This document shows, piece after piece, positions 1 to 5,249 of a DNA stretch of 10,536 bases (its first letter is position 1; every line of letters begins with the position of its first letter). This stretch comes from VAZQ01 sp036498625. Lineage in GTDB: Bacteria > Pseudomonadota > Alphaproteobacteria > Rhizobiales > Xanthobacteraceae. The notes below the pieces were generated by a model, which saw only the letters and a program-made list of their open reading frames with translations, did not search any database and was not told the origin of the DNA. Location: assembly GCA_036498625.1 (NCBI GenBank), contig DASYFD010000418.1:1-10536 (forward strand). The letters run 5' to 3'. Both the position numbers and the translations under genes were made by a program.

Positions 1-138
1 GTCCGCAGCAAGAGAGCGCGGATGGGGCGCAATCCCAAGACAGGCGTGGCGGCGCCAATACCGGCACAGCGGGCCCTGGTTTTCAGGGCTTCGGATATCC
101 TGAAAAGACGCTTAAGCGACGGCGAGGCGAACGACTAG
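1..138 (+). CDS. IHF/HU-family DNA-binding protein, C-terminal end (partial)
   Basis: Only the last 45 codons are present; the 5' part lies left of the window. The visible residues contain GRNPKTG followed by a proline-containing stretch (APIPAQRALVF) and FRASDILKRRL. This is the hallmark end of the IHF-alpha/HU family: the GRNPKTG beta-arm, which holds the proline that inserts into the DNA minor groove, then the last beta strand and the C-terminal helix. These proteins are dimeric DNA benders that work in nucleoid structure, transcription, replication and recombination. The RxGRNPKTG form is closer to IhfA than to HU, but the charged tail SDGEAND is longer than the usual short IhfA ending, so it may be one of the extra IHF-like paralogues of rhizobial genomes. 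The stop TAG at 136-138 overlaps the stop of the convergent small gene. Confidence 0.85.
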   Translation, partial: VRSKRARMGRNPKTGVAAPIPAQRALVFRASDILKRRLSDGEAND

Positions 139-311
139 CGCGGCTCGACCTTTGCTGCACTCGATCGCCGATCAGTGCCGGAACGCCGATCATTGCCCGA
201 TCTGCGCTCGCCGATCAGTTTCTTTTCTGCGTCCGACCGGGTGTCGACGCCGCTGCGCCGATCCTTGGGTGAGCGCCTATCACTGATAACTCGCTGACCA
301 TCGCCACGCAT
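135..311 (-). CDS. Small Arg-rich RRSGxDRRS-repeat protein (58 aa)
   Basis: A 58-residue, strongly basic and hydrophilic protein built from imperfect copies of a short unit: SDRRSPKDRRSGVDTRS, then after a DAEKKLIG spacer, ERRSGNDRRSGTDRRS. From memory, similar short proteins with the RRSGVDTRS core occur as hypothetical proteins in Bradyrhizobium-type genomes; the function is unknown. There is no signal peptide or membrane segment. I chose the ATG at 309-311 because GAGGAG lies 7 bases before it (319-324 on this strand). In-frame ATGs at 326 and 344 would add 5 or 11 residues but have no comparable ribosome site. Arg/Ser/Asp repeats suggest nucleic-acid or polyphosphate contact or a phosphorylated linker, but that is speculation. 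It converges on the IHF-like gene and is divergent from csbD. Confidence 0.7.
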   Translation of the reverse strand: MRGDGQRVISDRRSPKDRRSGVDTRSDAEKKLIGERRSGNDRRSGTDRRSSAAKVEPR

Positions 312-318
312 TGCACAT

Positions 319-324
319 CTCCTC
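319..324 (-). promoter_or_regulatory. Ribosome binding site of the RRSGxDRRS-repeat gene
   Basis: GAGGAG, 7 bases before the ATG at 311 on the minus strand. It decides the start of the 58-residue protein over the two upstream in-frame ATGs. Confidence 0.7.
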
Positions 325-421
325 ATACGCAACCCAGGATACATGGGCCTGATGAACGAGCGGTAAACGCCAGTGTGGCCTGCGGGTTAAGCGATGCGCT
401 CTATTTGGAGCAATATCGCTG

Positions 422-447
422 GGAACAGGACGCTCAGTCTGGCTGTT
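422..447 (+). promoter_or_regulatory. EcfG-type general stress promoter candidate upstream of csbD
   Basis: GGAAC at 422-426, a 17-base spacer, then TGTT at 444-447. The alphaproteobacterial general-stress sigma factor EcfG recognises GGAAC-N16/17-cGTT, so this matches at every position except the variable C. It lies 36 bases before the csbD ATG, which leaves a short leader with the GAGG ribosome site. CsbD proteins are classic general-stress products (SigB-controlled in Bacillus), so motif and gene agree. The assignment is from pattern only. Confidence 0.65.
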
Positions 448-483
448 GTCTCGGCATACCCCCACACAAGCGAGGTCGCGAAA

Positions 484-657
484 ATGGACAAAGATCGGAT
501 CAAAGGTTCGGCGGATCAGGCCAAGGGCGCAATAAAGGAGGGCGTCGGCAAGGTGCTCGGCGACGCGAAGTTGGAGAACGAAGGCAAGGCGGACAAGGCC
601 GCTGGCAAGGTCGAGAATGCAGTCGGCAGTTTGAAGGACACGCTTCGCGGGAAATAA
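484..657 (+). CDS. csbD: CsbD family stress protein (57 aa)
   Basis: A short, Lys/Glu/Ala/Gly-rich, soluble helical protein with the repeated CsbD pattern: MDKDRIKGSADQAKGAIKE, then VGKVLGD, LENEGKADKAAGKV and GSLKDTLRGK. The 57-residue length is normal for the family. The family is induced by general stress in many bacteria, but its biochemical role is unknown. I chose ATG 484 because it starts right at the conserved domain and has GAGG 8 bases upstream. An in-frame ATG at 394 would add 30 residues that do not look like the family. It is monocistronic: an EcfG-like promoter precedes it and an intrinsic terminator follows 18 bases after the stop. Confidence 0.93.
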   Translation: MDKDRIKGSADQAKGAIKEGVGKVLGDAKLENEGKADKAAGKVENAVGSLKDTLRGK

Positions 658-675
658 CCTTCCAGAGTGGAATAT

Positions 676-704
676 GGGGCGGCTCCGAGAGCCGCCCCTT
701 TTTC
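676..704 (+). terminator. Intrinsic terminator of csbD
   Basis: A perfect 10-bp GC-rich stem, GGGGCGGCTC (676-685) paired with GAGCCGCCCC (689-698) across a CGA loop, followed at once by TTTTT (699-703). There is no T run on the other strand, so it acts for plus-strand transcription. Confidence 0.92.
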
Positions 705-799
705 TTGCGTCGGCGGCGCCAACGTGTCCAGCCCATTCGGTAGCGACCGTCGCGCAGGCTCAGCACCACGACGAGGGCGGCGACCGTGATGCCGGGAAA

Positions 800-910
800 T
801 CAGGCCAGCAAGACGAGCAATCCGGCTATGGCGAATCCCACCACCAGCAAGGACCAGTCGCCCAGATCAAAGCCGAATAACCGGCCACTATTCGTGACGC
901 GAACGCTCAC
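800..910 (-). CDS. Predicted small single-pass membrane protein (36 aa)
   Basis: Starts at GTG 908-910 with GAGGG 4 bases upstream (915-919 on this strand) and ends with TGA at 800-802. The 36-residue product has a short N-terminal region with Arg, the motif LFGFDLGDW at about residues 11-19, and a hydrophobic helix from residue 20 to the end (SLLVVGFAIAGLLVLLA). From memory, small proteins of the type FGFDLxDWSxLLxGF followed by a hydrophobic tail recur in Bradyrhizobium-type genomes as hypotheticals. The function is unknown; it is probably an inner-membrane microprotein. It is convergent with csbD. Downstream of its TGA the same frame stays open with another hydrophobic and basic stretch, so a longer ancestral form cannot be ruled out. 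Confidence 0.55.
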   Translation of the reverse strand: MSVRVTNSGRLFGFDLGDWSLLVVGFAIAGLLVLLA

Positions 911-1045
911 CGAACCCTCAAATATTGTTCTTGCTTAGGCCCCGGCTCGATCGTCCGACGGCCTCCCGCCGGTTAGTCGCGCGAGGCCGCCGGGAGGTCA
1001 CGGAAAGTGGCTTTAGGCCTCTTCCGCCCACACGGAAAAGTGGTG

Positions 1046-1064
1046 CAGTTTCACGGTTAAACTG
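1046..1064. repeat. 6-bp inverted repeat
   Basis: CAGTTT (1046-1051) and AAACTG (1059-1064) separated by 7 bases. It sits in gene-free DNA and could be a small operator; nothing nearby tells which gene it would serve. Confidence 0.35.
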
Positions 1065-1206
1065 TCAGCTGGACGTGCCGAAATTCCCCCCGGGCTGAAG
1101 CCGGCCGTATCATCGTGGGCTTCGACCGATATCGCCAAAGCTGCCGAGGTCGACCGGAACGGGCGGCTTCATGCGGTCCGGAAGTGATGAGCCCGGTTTG
1201 GGATCT

Positions 1207-1222
1207 GCCGGTGCTCACCGGC
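1207..1222. repeat. 7-bp near-continuous palindrome
   Basis: GCCGGTG (1207-1213), two bases, CACCGGC (1216-1222). First element of the hairpin cluster ahead of the 1451 ORF. Confidence 0.5.
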
Positions 1223-1310
1223 CTTCGCGTGGCGGTGGGTGGAATTTCCGCCAACACCCGGCGACCCGAGAGGAAATATTAACTATCAAGGTATAGCGGT
1301 CATTTTTCGC

Positions 1311-1329
1311 TGGCCTCCCAGGGAGGCCA
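1311..1329. repeat. 9-bp perfect palindrome
   Basis: TGGCCTCCC (1311-1319), one base, GGGAGGCCA (1321-1329). As RNA it would fold as an 8-bp stem with a 3-base loop. No T run follows, so it is not a classic terminator. Confidence 0.6.
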
Positions 1330-1334
1330 TTCGA

Positions 1335-1351
1335 AAGCCGTAAAACGGCTT
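1335..1351. repeat. 7-bp hairpin
   Basis: AAGCCGT (1335-1341), AAA loop, ACGGCTT (1345-1351). It lies 5 bases after the preceding palindrome, so the two could stack as tandem hairpins. Confidence 0.55.
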
Positions 1352-1381
1352 CGTTGGGTCCATCCGAGTAAACCCGTTCGG

Positions 1382-1413
1382 GGCCGCTGCGGCCTGCTTC
1401 CGGCATGCAGGCC
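1382..1413. repeat. Two overlapping inverted repeats
   Basis: GGCCGC (1382-1387), T, GCGGCC (1389-1394), and then GGCCTGC (1391-1397) with GCAGGCC (1407-1413) across a 9-base loop. The two share bases 1391-1394 and so are mutually exclusive folds, which resembles an alternative-structure arrangement. It lies 26 bases before the ribosome site of the 1451 ORF. Confidence 0.5.
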
Positions 1414-1438
1414 CGCATTTTGTCATGTTGCCGGGCGT

Positions 1439-1444
1439 AAGGAG
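1439..1444 (+). promoter_or_regulatory. Strong ribosome binding site of the leader ORF
   Basis: AAGGAG with a 6-base spacer to ATG 1451. It is the best ribosome site in the region and the main reason to call the short ORF that follows. Confidence 0.65.
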
Positions 1445-1450
1445 CCTCGC

Positions 1451-1567
1451 ATGAACTCGGGGGCCCATCCAGACCATGCCGATGCCGCCGTCCTCGGTGA
1501 TCGCTGGACTCATCCCCGGCGGGCGCTCGATTCGACTTGTCGCCGCTGCCGTGCGGTGCGGCCATGA
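1451..1567 (+). CDS. Leader ORF (38 aa), coupled to the next gene
   Basis: ATG 1451 follows AAGGAG at ideal spacing and the ORF ends with TGA at 1565-1567, which overlaps the ATG of the next gene as ATGA. The 38-residue product is His/Asp-rich at first and ends in a basic, Cys-containing tail (STCRRCRAVRP). I recognise no family. The following gene has no clear ribosome site of its own, so the ORF most simply serves as a translated leader that feeds ribosomes to it. Alternatively, the true gene starts here and a frameshift separates the two frames before 1567. Upstream mutually exclusive hairpins could control entry into this ORF. Confidence 0.45.
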   Translation: MNSGAHPDHADAAVLGDRWTHPRRALDSTCRRCRAVRP

Positions 1568-2628
1568 CCCCCGGCATGTCCGCCCCCAACCGGTCCGCGA
1601 CGCGTCGCGTGCGCTTGATCCTTGGTGGTCTGCTTCATCAGCCGGGCCTCATAGAGAACGCCCGCAAACATGGTCTTGGCATTGAGCTAATTGTCGATCG
1701 GGATCTCCTTCCGGTTTTTCGCCTCATCGAGCGCGGACACATGGCCGTCCTGGCCGCCATTCGAGGAAGCGACGTCACGCCAGCCGCAGCTGCGGCCCGG
1801 GCGTTGCGTGCCGAGATTCGTCCGCTCGAGCCGGGCGCCATCTTGTCCATCATCAGAGACCTCGTCACAGGGGTCGAATTCCCGGATGATGACGAGCCCA
1901 CCGAGGATGAGGTCGCCGAGCCGGTTCCGCAGCCTGGCCAGGCCGAACACGCCGGCCCTATCCGTGACCAACGCGACCACCAAGACCCCAGGCCGCCTTC
2001 GGAGTCGCGGCCGGTTCCCAGCGCCCGCGTCGTGGTGGTCATGCCGGACGATGATGATGATGATGAGCTGAGCGGCATGGTGGTCGCCGACCCCCCTCCG
2101 CCGCCCTATGGCCGCGCGGAGGGCACCGGTCCCAAGTGGTCCAAACGCCGGCCCAAGCCAGAGCCGCCCCCGAAAATCAACCCCGTGAGGTTCTCCCCTG
2201 GTCTCGATCCGAAGACATTCACGGAAATGAAATTGCTGTGGTTGGATGAAATGAACACCGATGCGGATGTTTCCCCCATGGAATTTCGCGCGCTCTTCCG
2301 GATGGCCAGCCATTATATGGACCCAGAAACCGCGGTGATAACTGTGGGACTCCAGCGGCTCGCGGACGATATCGGCGGCACGCGCCCGGGGGTGCGCAAA
2401 GTGCTCGGCAAGGCCATCGCTTCTGGCCGGCTAAAGCAACTTGGGGAATCCCCGCGGGGTGGGCGGGGGCGCACTTGCCTCTACGTACCAATGTTTAGCG
2501 AGGCCCCGAAACTGCAAACTCAGTTGGCAGTTAAGCGGCTGTCGGCCGCCTCGGCGCAGACGCCTCCATCGAAGCGTAACTCGCGTCCAACCGGGAAAGG
2601 AAAAAAAGCAGCACAACGAGTGGCTTAG
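1564..2628 (+). CDS. Winged-helix protein resembling plasmid/phage replication initiators (354 aa)
   Basis: Unnamed gene. Three regions are visible. Residues about 16-105 are helical (RLILGGLLHQPGLIENARKHG and on) and loosely recall the DnaB N-terminal or DnaG C-terminal helicase-interaction fold; this is weak. Residues about 106-215 form a disordered linker rich in Asp/Glu and Pro, including six Asp in a row encoded by a GAT run at 2048-2065. Residues about 219-310 look like a winged helix: MKLLWLDEM, SPMEFRALFRMASHYM, then QRLADDIGGTRPGVRKVLGKA and GRLKQL with a basic wing. This is the helix-turn-helix type found at the start of phage and plasmid replication proteins. The tail is Lys/Arg-rich. 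I chose ATG 1564 because of its ATGA overlap with the leader ORF; TTG 1537 and ATG 1576 are alternatives. It could equally be an ordinary regulator. Confidence 0.7.
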   Translation: MTPGMSAPNRSATRRVRLILGGLLHQPGLIENARKHGLGIELIVDRDLLPVFRLIERGHMAVLAAIRGSDVTPAAAAARALRAEIRPLEPGAILSIIRDLVTGVEFPDDDEPTEDEVAEPVPQPGQAEHAGPIRDQRDHQDPRPPSESRPVPSARVVVVMPDDDDDDELSGMVVADPPPPPYGRAEGTGPKWSKRRPKPEPPPKINPVRFSPGLDPKTFTEMKLLWLDEMNTDADVSPMEFRALFRMASHYMDPETAVITVGLQRLADDIGGTRPGVRKVLGKAIASGRLKQLGESPRGGRGRTCLYVPMFSEAPKLQTQLAVKRLSAASAQTPPSKRNSRPTGKGKKAAQRVA

Positions 2629-2633
2629 CCCTA

Positions 2634-2665
2634 TTTTTGCTCGGCGTAACAATATTGAGCAAAAA
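2634..2665. repeat. 9-bp perfect inverted repeat between convergent genes
   Basis: TTTTTGCTC (2634-2642) and GAGCAAAAA (2657-2665) around a 14-base AT-rich loop, starting 5 bases after the stop of the winged-helix gene and ending 32 bases before the gspK stop. The T and A runs are inside the stem and no T run follows on either strand, so it is a poor intrinsic terminator. It may be a protein-binding dyad or a weak bidirectional pause site. Confidence 0.6.
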
Positions 2666-2697
2666 GCTGAATCGCCCTCAAAAACGACGTTCTAGTT

Positions 2698-3606
2698 TCA
2701 GTTCGGCCCGTCGAAATCGTCGTGCCACGACAATACACGAAACGGCTCGTCCGCATCATCCAGCGGCAGAATGACGGCTTCGGCGCCGACCCGGCGGCCG
2801 TTGTCGAAGGCGATGCCGACCGTCACCCGCATCGCCTTGCTGCCCTGGGTGCCGGCGCCCTGCGCGCCGCCGAGCAAGCTTTGCACGATCTGCGCATTGG
2901 CGGCGCCCGGTCCGCGCTGGCCGAGGATCCCGTAGAGGCGGTCGGGGGTCATGCCGGGCAGCGCGGCCACGACCTCGGGGGCGGCATCGAGAACGTCGAT
3001 GTCGGGGCGGCCGCTGAACACTGTCAGGAACGGCAGCGCCCGCTCGACCAACACCGGCGGCAGTCCCAGCACCAGCCACAGCTCACCCGCATCGGAGAAC
3101 GGCGCCTGCCGCGGCCCATAGCTCAAGCCGGCGGTTCGATAGGCGGCGGCCTCCGGGTTCTCGCCGGCGACCTCGCCGGGCTGGCGCCAGCCGACGATCC
3201 GGTCGGCGTAATAATCGGCCGCGTCGGAGCGGGCGCCGAGCCCGGCAAACAAGCCGGCCAGCAGCTCCTTGGGCGCCGCATTGAGATCAATGCGCGCCGC
3301 CTCGGAGCGGAACGCCACCGCGACGTTGCTGCGGCCCATGCGAAACCGGAACGCCCCCTGGGTGGGCCTTGCCTCCGCATCCTGGCCCGACAGCTGATAG
3401 GCCGTGAGCTCGAGGCCCGCCGTGACCAGGGCCTCGGCCTGCAGCCGGTCGTCGTTTGCGCTCAGGCTGATCGCCGTGTTGGTGACATAGATCGAATAGA
3501 TCGAGGCCAGCGCCGCCAGCGCGCCGAGAATCCACAGCACCGCCACGACGATGAAGCCGTCGTCGGCGCGTGCGCACATGGATTTGGGCGAGGCGGCAAT
3601 CAGCAC
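2698..3606 (-). CDS. gspK: Type II secretion minor pseudopilin GspK (302 aa)
   Basis: GspK caps the tip of the T2SS pseudopilus together with GspI and GspJ. Residues 14-17 plus the helix read ADDG then FIVVAVLWILGALAALAS: a prepilin peptidase site (G17/F18) followed by the hydrophobic N-terminal helix. Position +5 is Ala, not Glu, which is the known mark of GspK. The body contains ARIDLNAAPKELLAGLFAGLG and DIDVLDAAPEVVAALPGM, the paired helix-hairpin segments of the large alpha domain unique to GspK. I chose GTG 3606 because GGAG lies 5 bases upstream, placed in the 11-base gap after gspJ. ATG 3579 would leave a shorter leader without a ribosome site. The same frame is open far upstream through gspJ, which is not coding. 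It is the last gene of the operon. Confidence 0.92.
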   Translation of the reverse strand: MLIAASPKSMCARADDGFIVVAVLWILGALAALASIYSIYVTNTAISLSANDDRLQAEALVTAGLELTAYQLSGQDAEARPTQGAFRFRMGRSNVAVAFRSEAARIDLNAAPKELLAGLFAGLGARSDAADYYADRIVGWRQPGEVAGENPEAAAYRTAGLSYGPRQAPFSDAGELWLVLGLPPVLVERALPFLTVFSGRPDIDVLDAAPEVVAALPGMTPDRLYGILGQRGPGAANAQIVQSLLGGAQGAGTQGSKAMRVTVGIAFDNGRRVGAEAVILPLDDADEPFRVLSWHDDFDGPN

Positions 3607-3617
3607 GGAGGCTCCAT

Positions 3618-4358
3618 TCAGAGCTGGGTTGCAGCGGGTTTGGGGCTCATATCCTTGTCCTGCTGGACCTCGGTCTTGCCGAGCGCGCAGGCGGTCACGT
3701 TCTGGGCACGGGCGCACTCTGCCGACAGGTTGACGTGGACGGTGGCGGAGGTCGACACGGCGAGTGTCTGCGAGGTCGCGGCGTCGCGCAGCAGCACCCG
3801 CACGGCGGTCGGCAGGCTCGCGACTCCGCGCCAGCTGCCGCGCCACACCCGATCGTCGCCCGCATAGGACAGCGATACCCGATAGGGCGCGCGCACCAAC
3901 ACCACCGGATCGCCGAAATTCGGCGCGGCGCCGCTGCCATCCGGCGCGAGCGGCAGGAACGGCGCGCTCTGGCGCACCATGGCGAGGCCGCGCTGGTCGG
4001 CGGTCTCGCCGATGCGCACGATCTCGAGCCCGGGCCGGGTGTTGGGCCCGAGCGCCGAGCGCACGAAGGTGACCGACAGCTCGGCACCGTCGAACAGCGG
4101 CGCCTTGGCCTTGCTGTAGGGCAGGATGAATTCGGCCGCCGCGATATCGGCGACGATGCGCTCCAGGCCCACGCTGGCGAGCTCGGTGCGCTGCACGCGC
4201 GCAAAGCCGCGATTCCAGTTCGGCAACCATTGCGCCGTCACGGTCGCGAGCGCCCCGATGATCGCCACCATCAGGGCGGTCGCGATCAACATCTCGATCA
4301 GGGTGAAGCCCGCGACCTGCTGGCTGCCGCGCCGGCGCCGTGCTCGGTTGGTCTTCAT
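3618..4358 (-). CDS. gspJ: Type II secretion minor pseudopilin GspJ (246 aa)
   Basis: A leader of 17 residues with a basic run (RARRRR) ends at G17, followed by FTLIEMLIATALMVAIIGAL. This is the prepilin peptidase motif with the conserved Glu at +5 (E22). The soluble part has the GspJ landmarks LERIVADIAAAEFILP near residues 61-76 and a long beta-rich body. GspJ joins GspI and GspK at the pseudopilus tip and helps start pilus assembly in the inner membrane. The ATG at 4356-4358 overlaps the gspI stop as ATGA and has AAGGA 7 bases before it, so translation is coupled. At 246 residues it is within the family range. The C-terminus has two Cys (ECARAQNVTAC) that may form a disulfide in the periplasm, and an extra polar tail. 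Confidence 0.92.
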   Translation of the reverse strand: MKTNRARRRRGSQQVAGFTLIEMLIATALMVAIIGALATVTAQWLPNWNRGFARVQRTELASVGLERIVADIAAAEFILPYSKAKAPLFDGAELSVTFVRSALGPNTRPGLEIVRIGETADQRGLAMVRQSAPFLPLAPDGSGAAPNFGDPVVLVRAPYRVSLSYAGDDRVWRGSWRGVASLPTAVRVLLRDAATSQTLAVSTSATVHVNLSAECARAQNVTACALGKTEVQQDKDMSPKPAATQL

Positions 4359-4792
4359 CCGCCCGTCCTTCGCCGCAACCGGACGGTATTGAGCTGAATG
4401 GCGGCCCCGCCCGGCGATTGCACTTTGATGACCACGGCTTGCGGCATCCACAGGGTGGGGAGCCGCGGGTCGACGAATTCGGCGATGAAGGGGGACACAT
4501 CCACGCGCCAGCGGTGGCCGGCCAGATCGCCCGCAAGGCCGCCGGTCAGCTGGGCGCGCTCCGGCAGGCCGGTCTCGATCGCGCGCGCGGTCTCCACCAG
4601 GGCGAAGCGCTGGTCGATGGAGCGCATGGCCCGCACCGTGTTCGACATCAGGGAGCCGATGGCCGCCAGCGAGGCCGACACGATGGCGAGCGCGATCAGC
4701 ACCTCGATGAGCGTGAAGCCGGCGGCGGCGTGCTGGCCGGTTCGCGGCGCTCGCCGCGAAGCCAAGGCCCTAGAGCGCGGTGACCGGGACAA
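4355..4792 (-). CDS. gspI: Type II secretion minor pseudopilin GspI (145 aa)
   Basis: A basic, Arg-rich leader of 25 residues precedes G25/F26 and FTLIEVLIALAIVSASLAAIG, a prepilin peptidase site with Glu at +5. The short alpha/beta body, with ETARAIETGLPER, GHRWRV and a C-terminal Arg-rich strand, fits GspI, which nucleates the GspI-J-K tip complex. The start is uncertain. TTG 4792 has GGGAGG with an ideal 8-base spacer (4801-4806). GTG 4801 adds three residues but overlaps that ribosome site, and TTG 4765 gives a shorter leader. With TTG 4792 the gene overlaps the end of gspH by 23 bases. The other end overlaps gspJ by ATGA. Confidence 0.9.
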   Translation of the reverse strand: MSRSPRSRALASRRAPRTGQHAAAGFTLIEVLIALAIVSASLAAIGSLMSNTVRAMRSIDQRFALVETARAIETGLPERAQLTGGLAGDLAGHRWRVDVSPFIAEFVDPRLPTLWMPQAVVIKVQSPGGAAIQLNTVRLRRRTGG

Positions 4793-5249
4793 CCTCGACA
4801 CCTCCCGTCAGCCAATTGACCCGCACCTGATAGCCGGTGCCCAGGCGCGTCAGCGCAATGGTTCCGCCGCAGGACATGCCGGAACCGAAGAAATTGATGG
4901 TGGTCCCGGCGGCGCGCTGATTGCAGCGCGTGGCCAGCAGCGCCTCGAAGTGCACGTCGGGCGGCAACCGCACCACCCGTCCGGTCGCGCCCGAGCGCAC
5001 CGAGCGGGCCACGGCGTCCACCTGCGTGACGACCTGGCCGCGGCGCCAGATGGCGGCGTCGCGGTCGGCCTTGAGCAGCGTCGCGGTCTCGATCGCGTAG
5101 GCCTCGAGCCTCGAGCGCGAGGTGCCGCGCGGTATCGCCGGCAGGATGATCGCGGCGAGCCCGGCGATGATCGCCAGCACGCACACGATCTCGAGCAGGG
5201 TGAAGCCGTCCTCGGCCGCGTCGTCGTCAGCGGGTCCAGCTGACAACAT
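4770..5249 (-). CDS. gspH: Type II secretion minor pseudopilin GspH (159 aa)
   Basis: The prepilin peptidase site is G15/F16 in DGFTLLEIVCVLAIIAGLAAI, with Glu at +5. The rest follows the GspH pattern: an ALIETATLLKADRDAAI-like helix (here EAYAIETATLLKADRDAAI), a beta body, and a C-terminal GxxGYQVRVNWLTGGV strand. GspH binds the pseudopilus at the junction between the tip and the GspG shaft. Two body Cys (RCNQ and SCGG) probably form a disulfide. Oddly, the leader from ATG 5249 is acidic (PADDDAAEDG) with no Lys or Arg, unlike usual prepilin leaders. GTG 5270 in frame would add EPVRRQ and restore positive charge, but its AGGAGG is too close. It overlaps the gspG end by 23 bases, so translation is probably coupled. 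Confidence 0.88.
   Translation of the reverse strand: MLSAGPADDDAAEDGFTLLEIVCVLAIIAGLAAIILPAIPRGTSRSRLEAYAIETATLLKADRDAAIWRRGQVVTQVDAVARSVRSGATGRVVRLPPDVHFEALLATRCNQRAAGTTINFFGSGMSCGGTIALTRLGTGYQVRVNWLTGGVEVVPVTAL
4801..4806 (-). promoter_or_regulatory. Ribosome binding site of gspI inside gspH
   Basis: GGGAGG, 8 bases before the TTG at 4792 and within the gspH coding region. It favours TTG 4792 over the GTG at 4801 that touches it. Confidence 0.55.

Larger units (their letters stand above)
911..1450. other. Gene-poor stretch with clustered hairpins
   Basis: No reading frame here combines a plausible ribosome site, family resemblance and consistent codon use. The first part (911-1200) contains an imperfect GC-rich dyad (962-997) and a small 6-bp dyad, CAGTTT/AAACTG (1046-1064). 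The second part (1207-1413) holds five perfect short inverted repeats, listed separately, leading into the ribosome site at 1439. It may be the structured 5' leader of the downstream two-ORF unit, an unannotated small RNA, or a decayed gene. Confidence 0.5.

Noticed and set aside
962..997. GC-rich dyad CCTCCCG/CGGGAGG as an intrinsic terminator
   Set aside because: There is an internal mismatch, a long loop and no T run on either strand. It also lies upstream, not downstream, of the nearest gene.
1215..1589. Minus-strand frames of 124 and 75 codons over the hairpin region
   Set aside because: There is no convincing ribosome site or known motif, and they run antisense to the leader ORF and across all the hairpins. 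I could not exclude a decayed gene but had nothing positive.
2048..2065. GAT trinucleotide run as a possible phase-variable repeat
   Set aside because: A three-base unit keeps the frame and only changes the number of Asp residues in a linker, so it cannot switch the gene off.
1638..2313. Minus-strand frames of 146 and 208 codons opposite the winged-helix gene
   Set aside because: The serine and isoleucine runs come from the GAT repeat that encodes poly-Asp on the plus strand. The plus-strand product has a recognisable winged helix.
2722..4397. Plus-strand open frames opposite gspK and gspJ
   Set aside because: They are shadows of the pseudopilin genes, full of Arg, His and Gln, with no ribosome site or family match.
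3607..4536. Upstream extension of gspK to a 612-residue protein
   Set aside because: The extra residues are an out-of-frame reading of gspJ and the end of gspI, Arg-rich and without motifs. The prepilin site defines a start near 3606.
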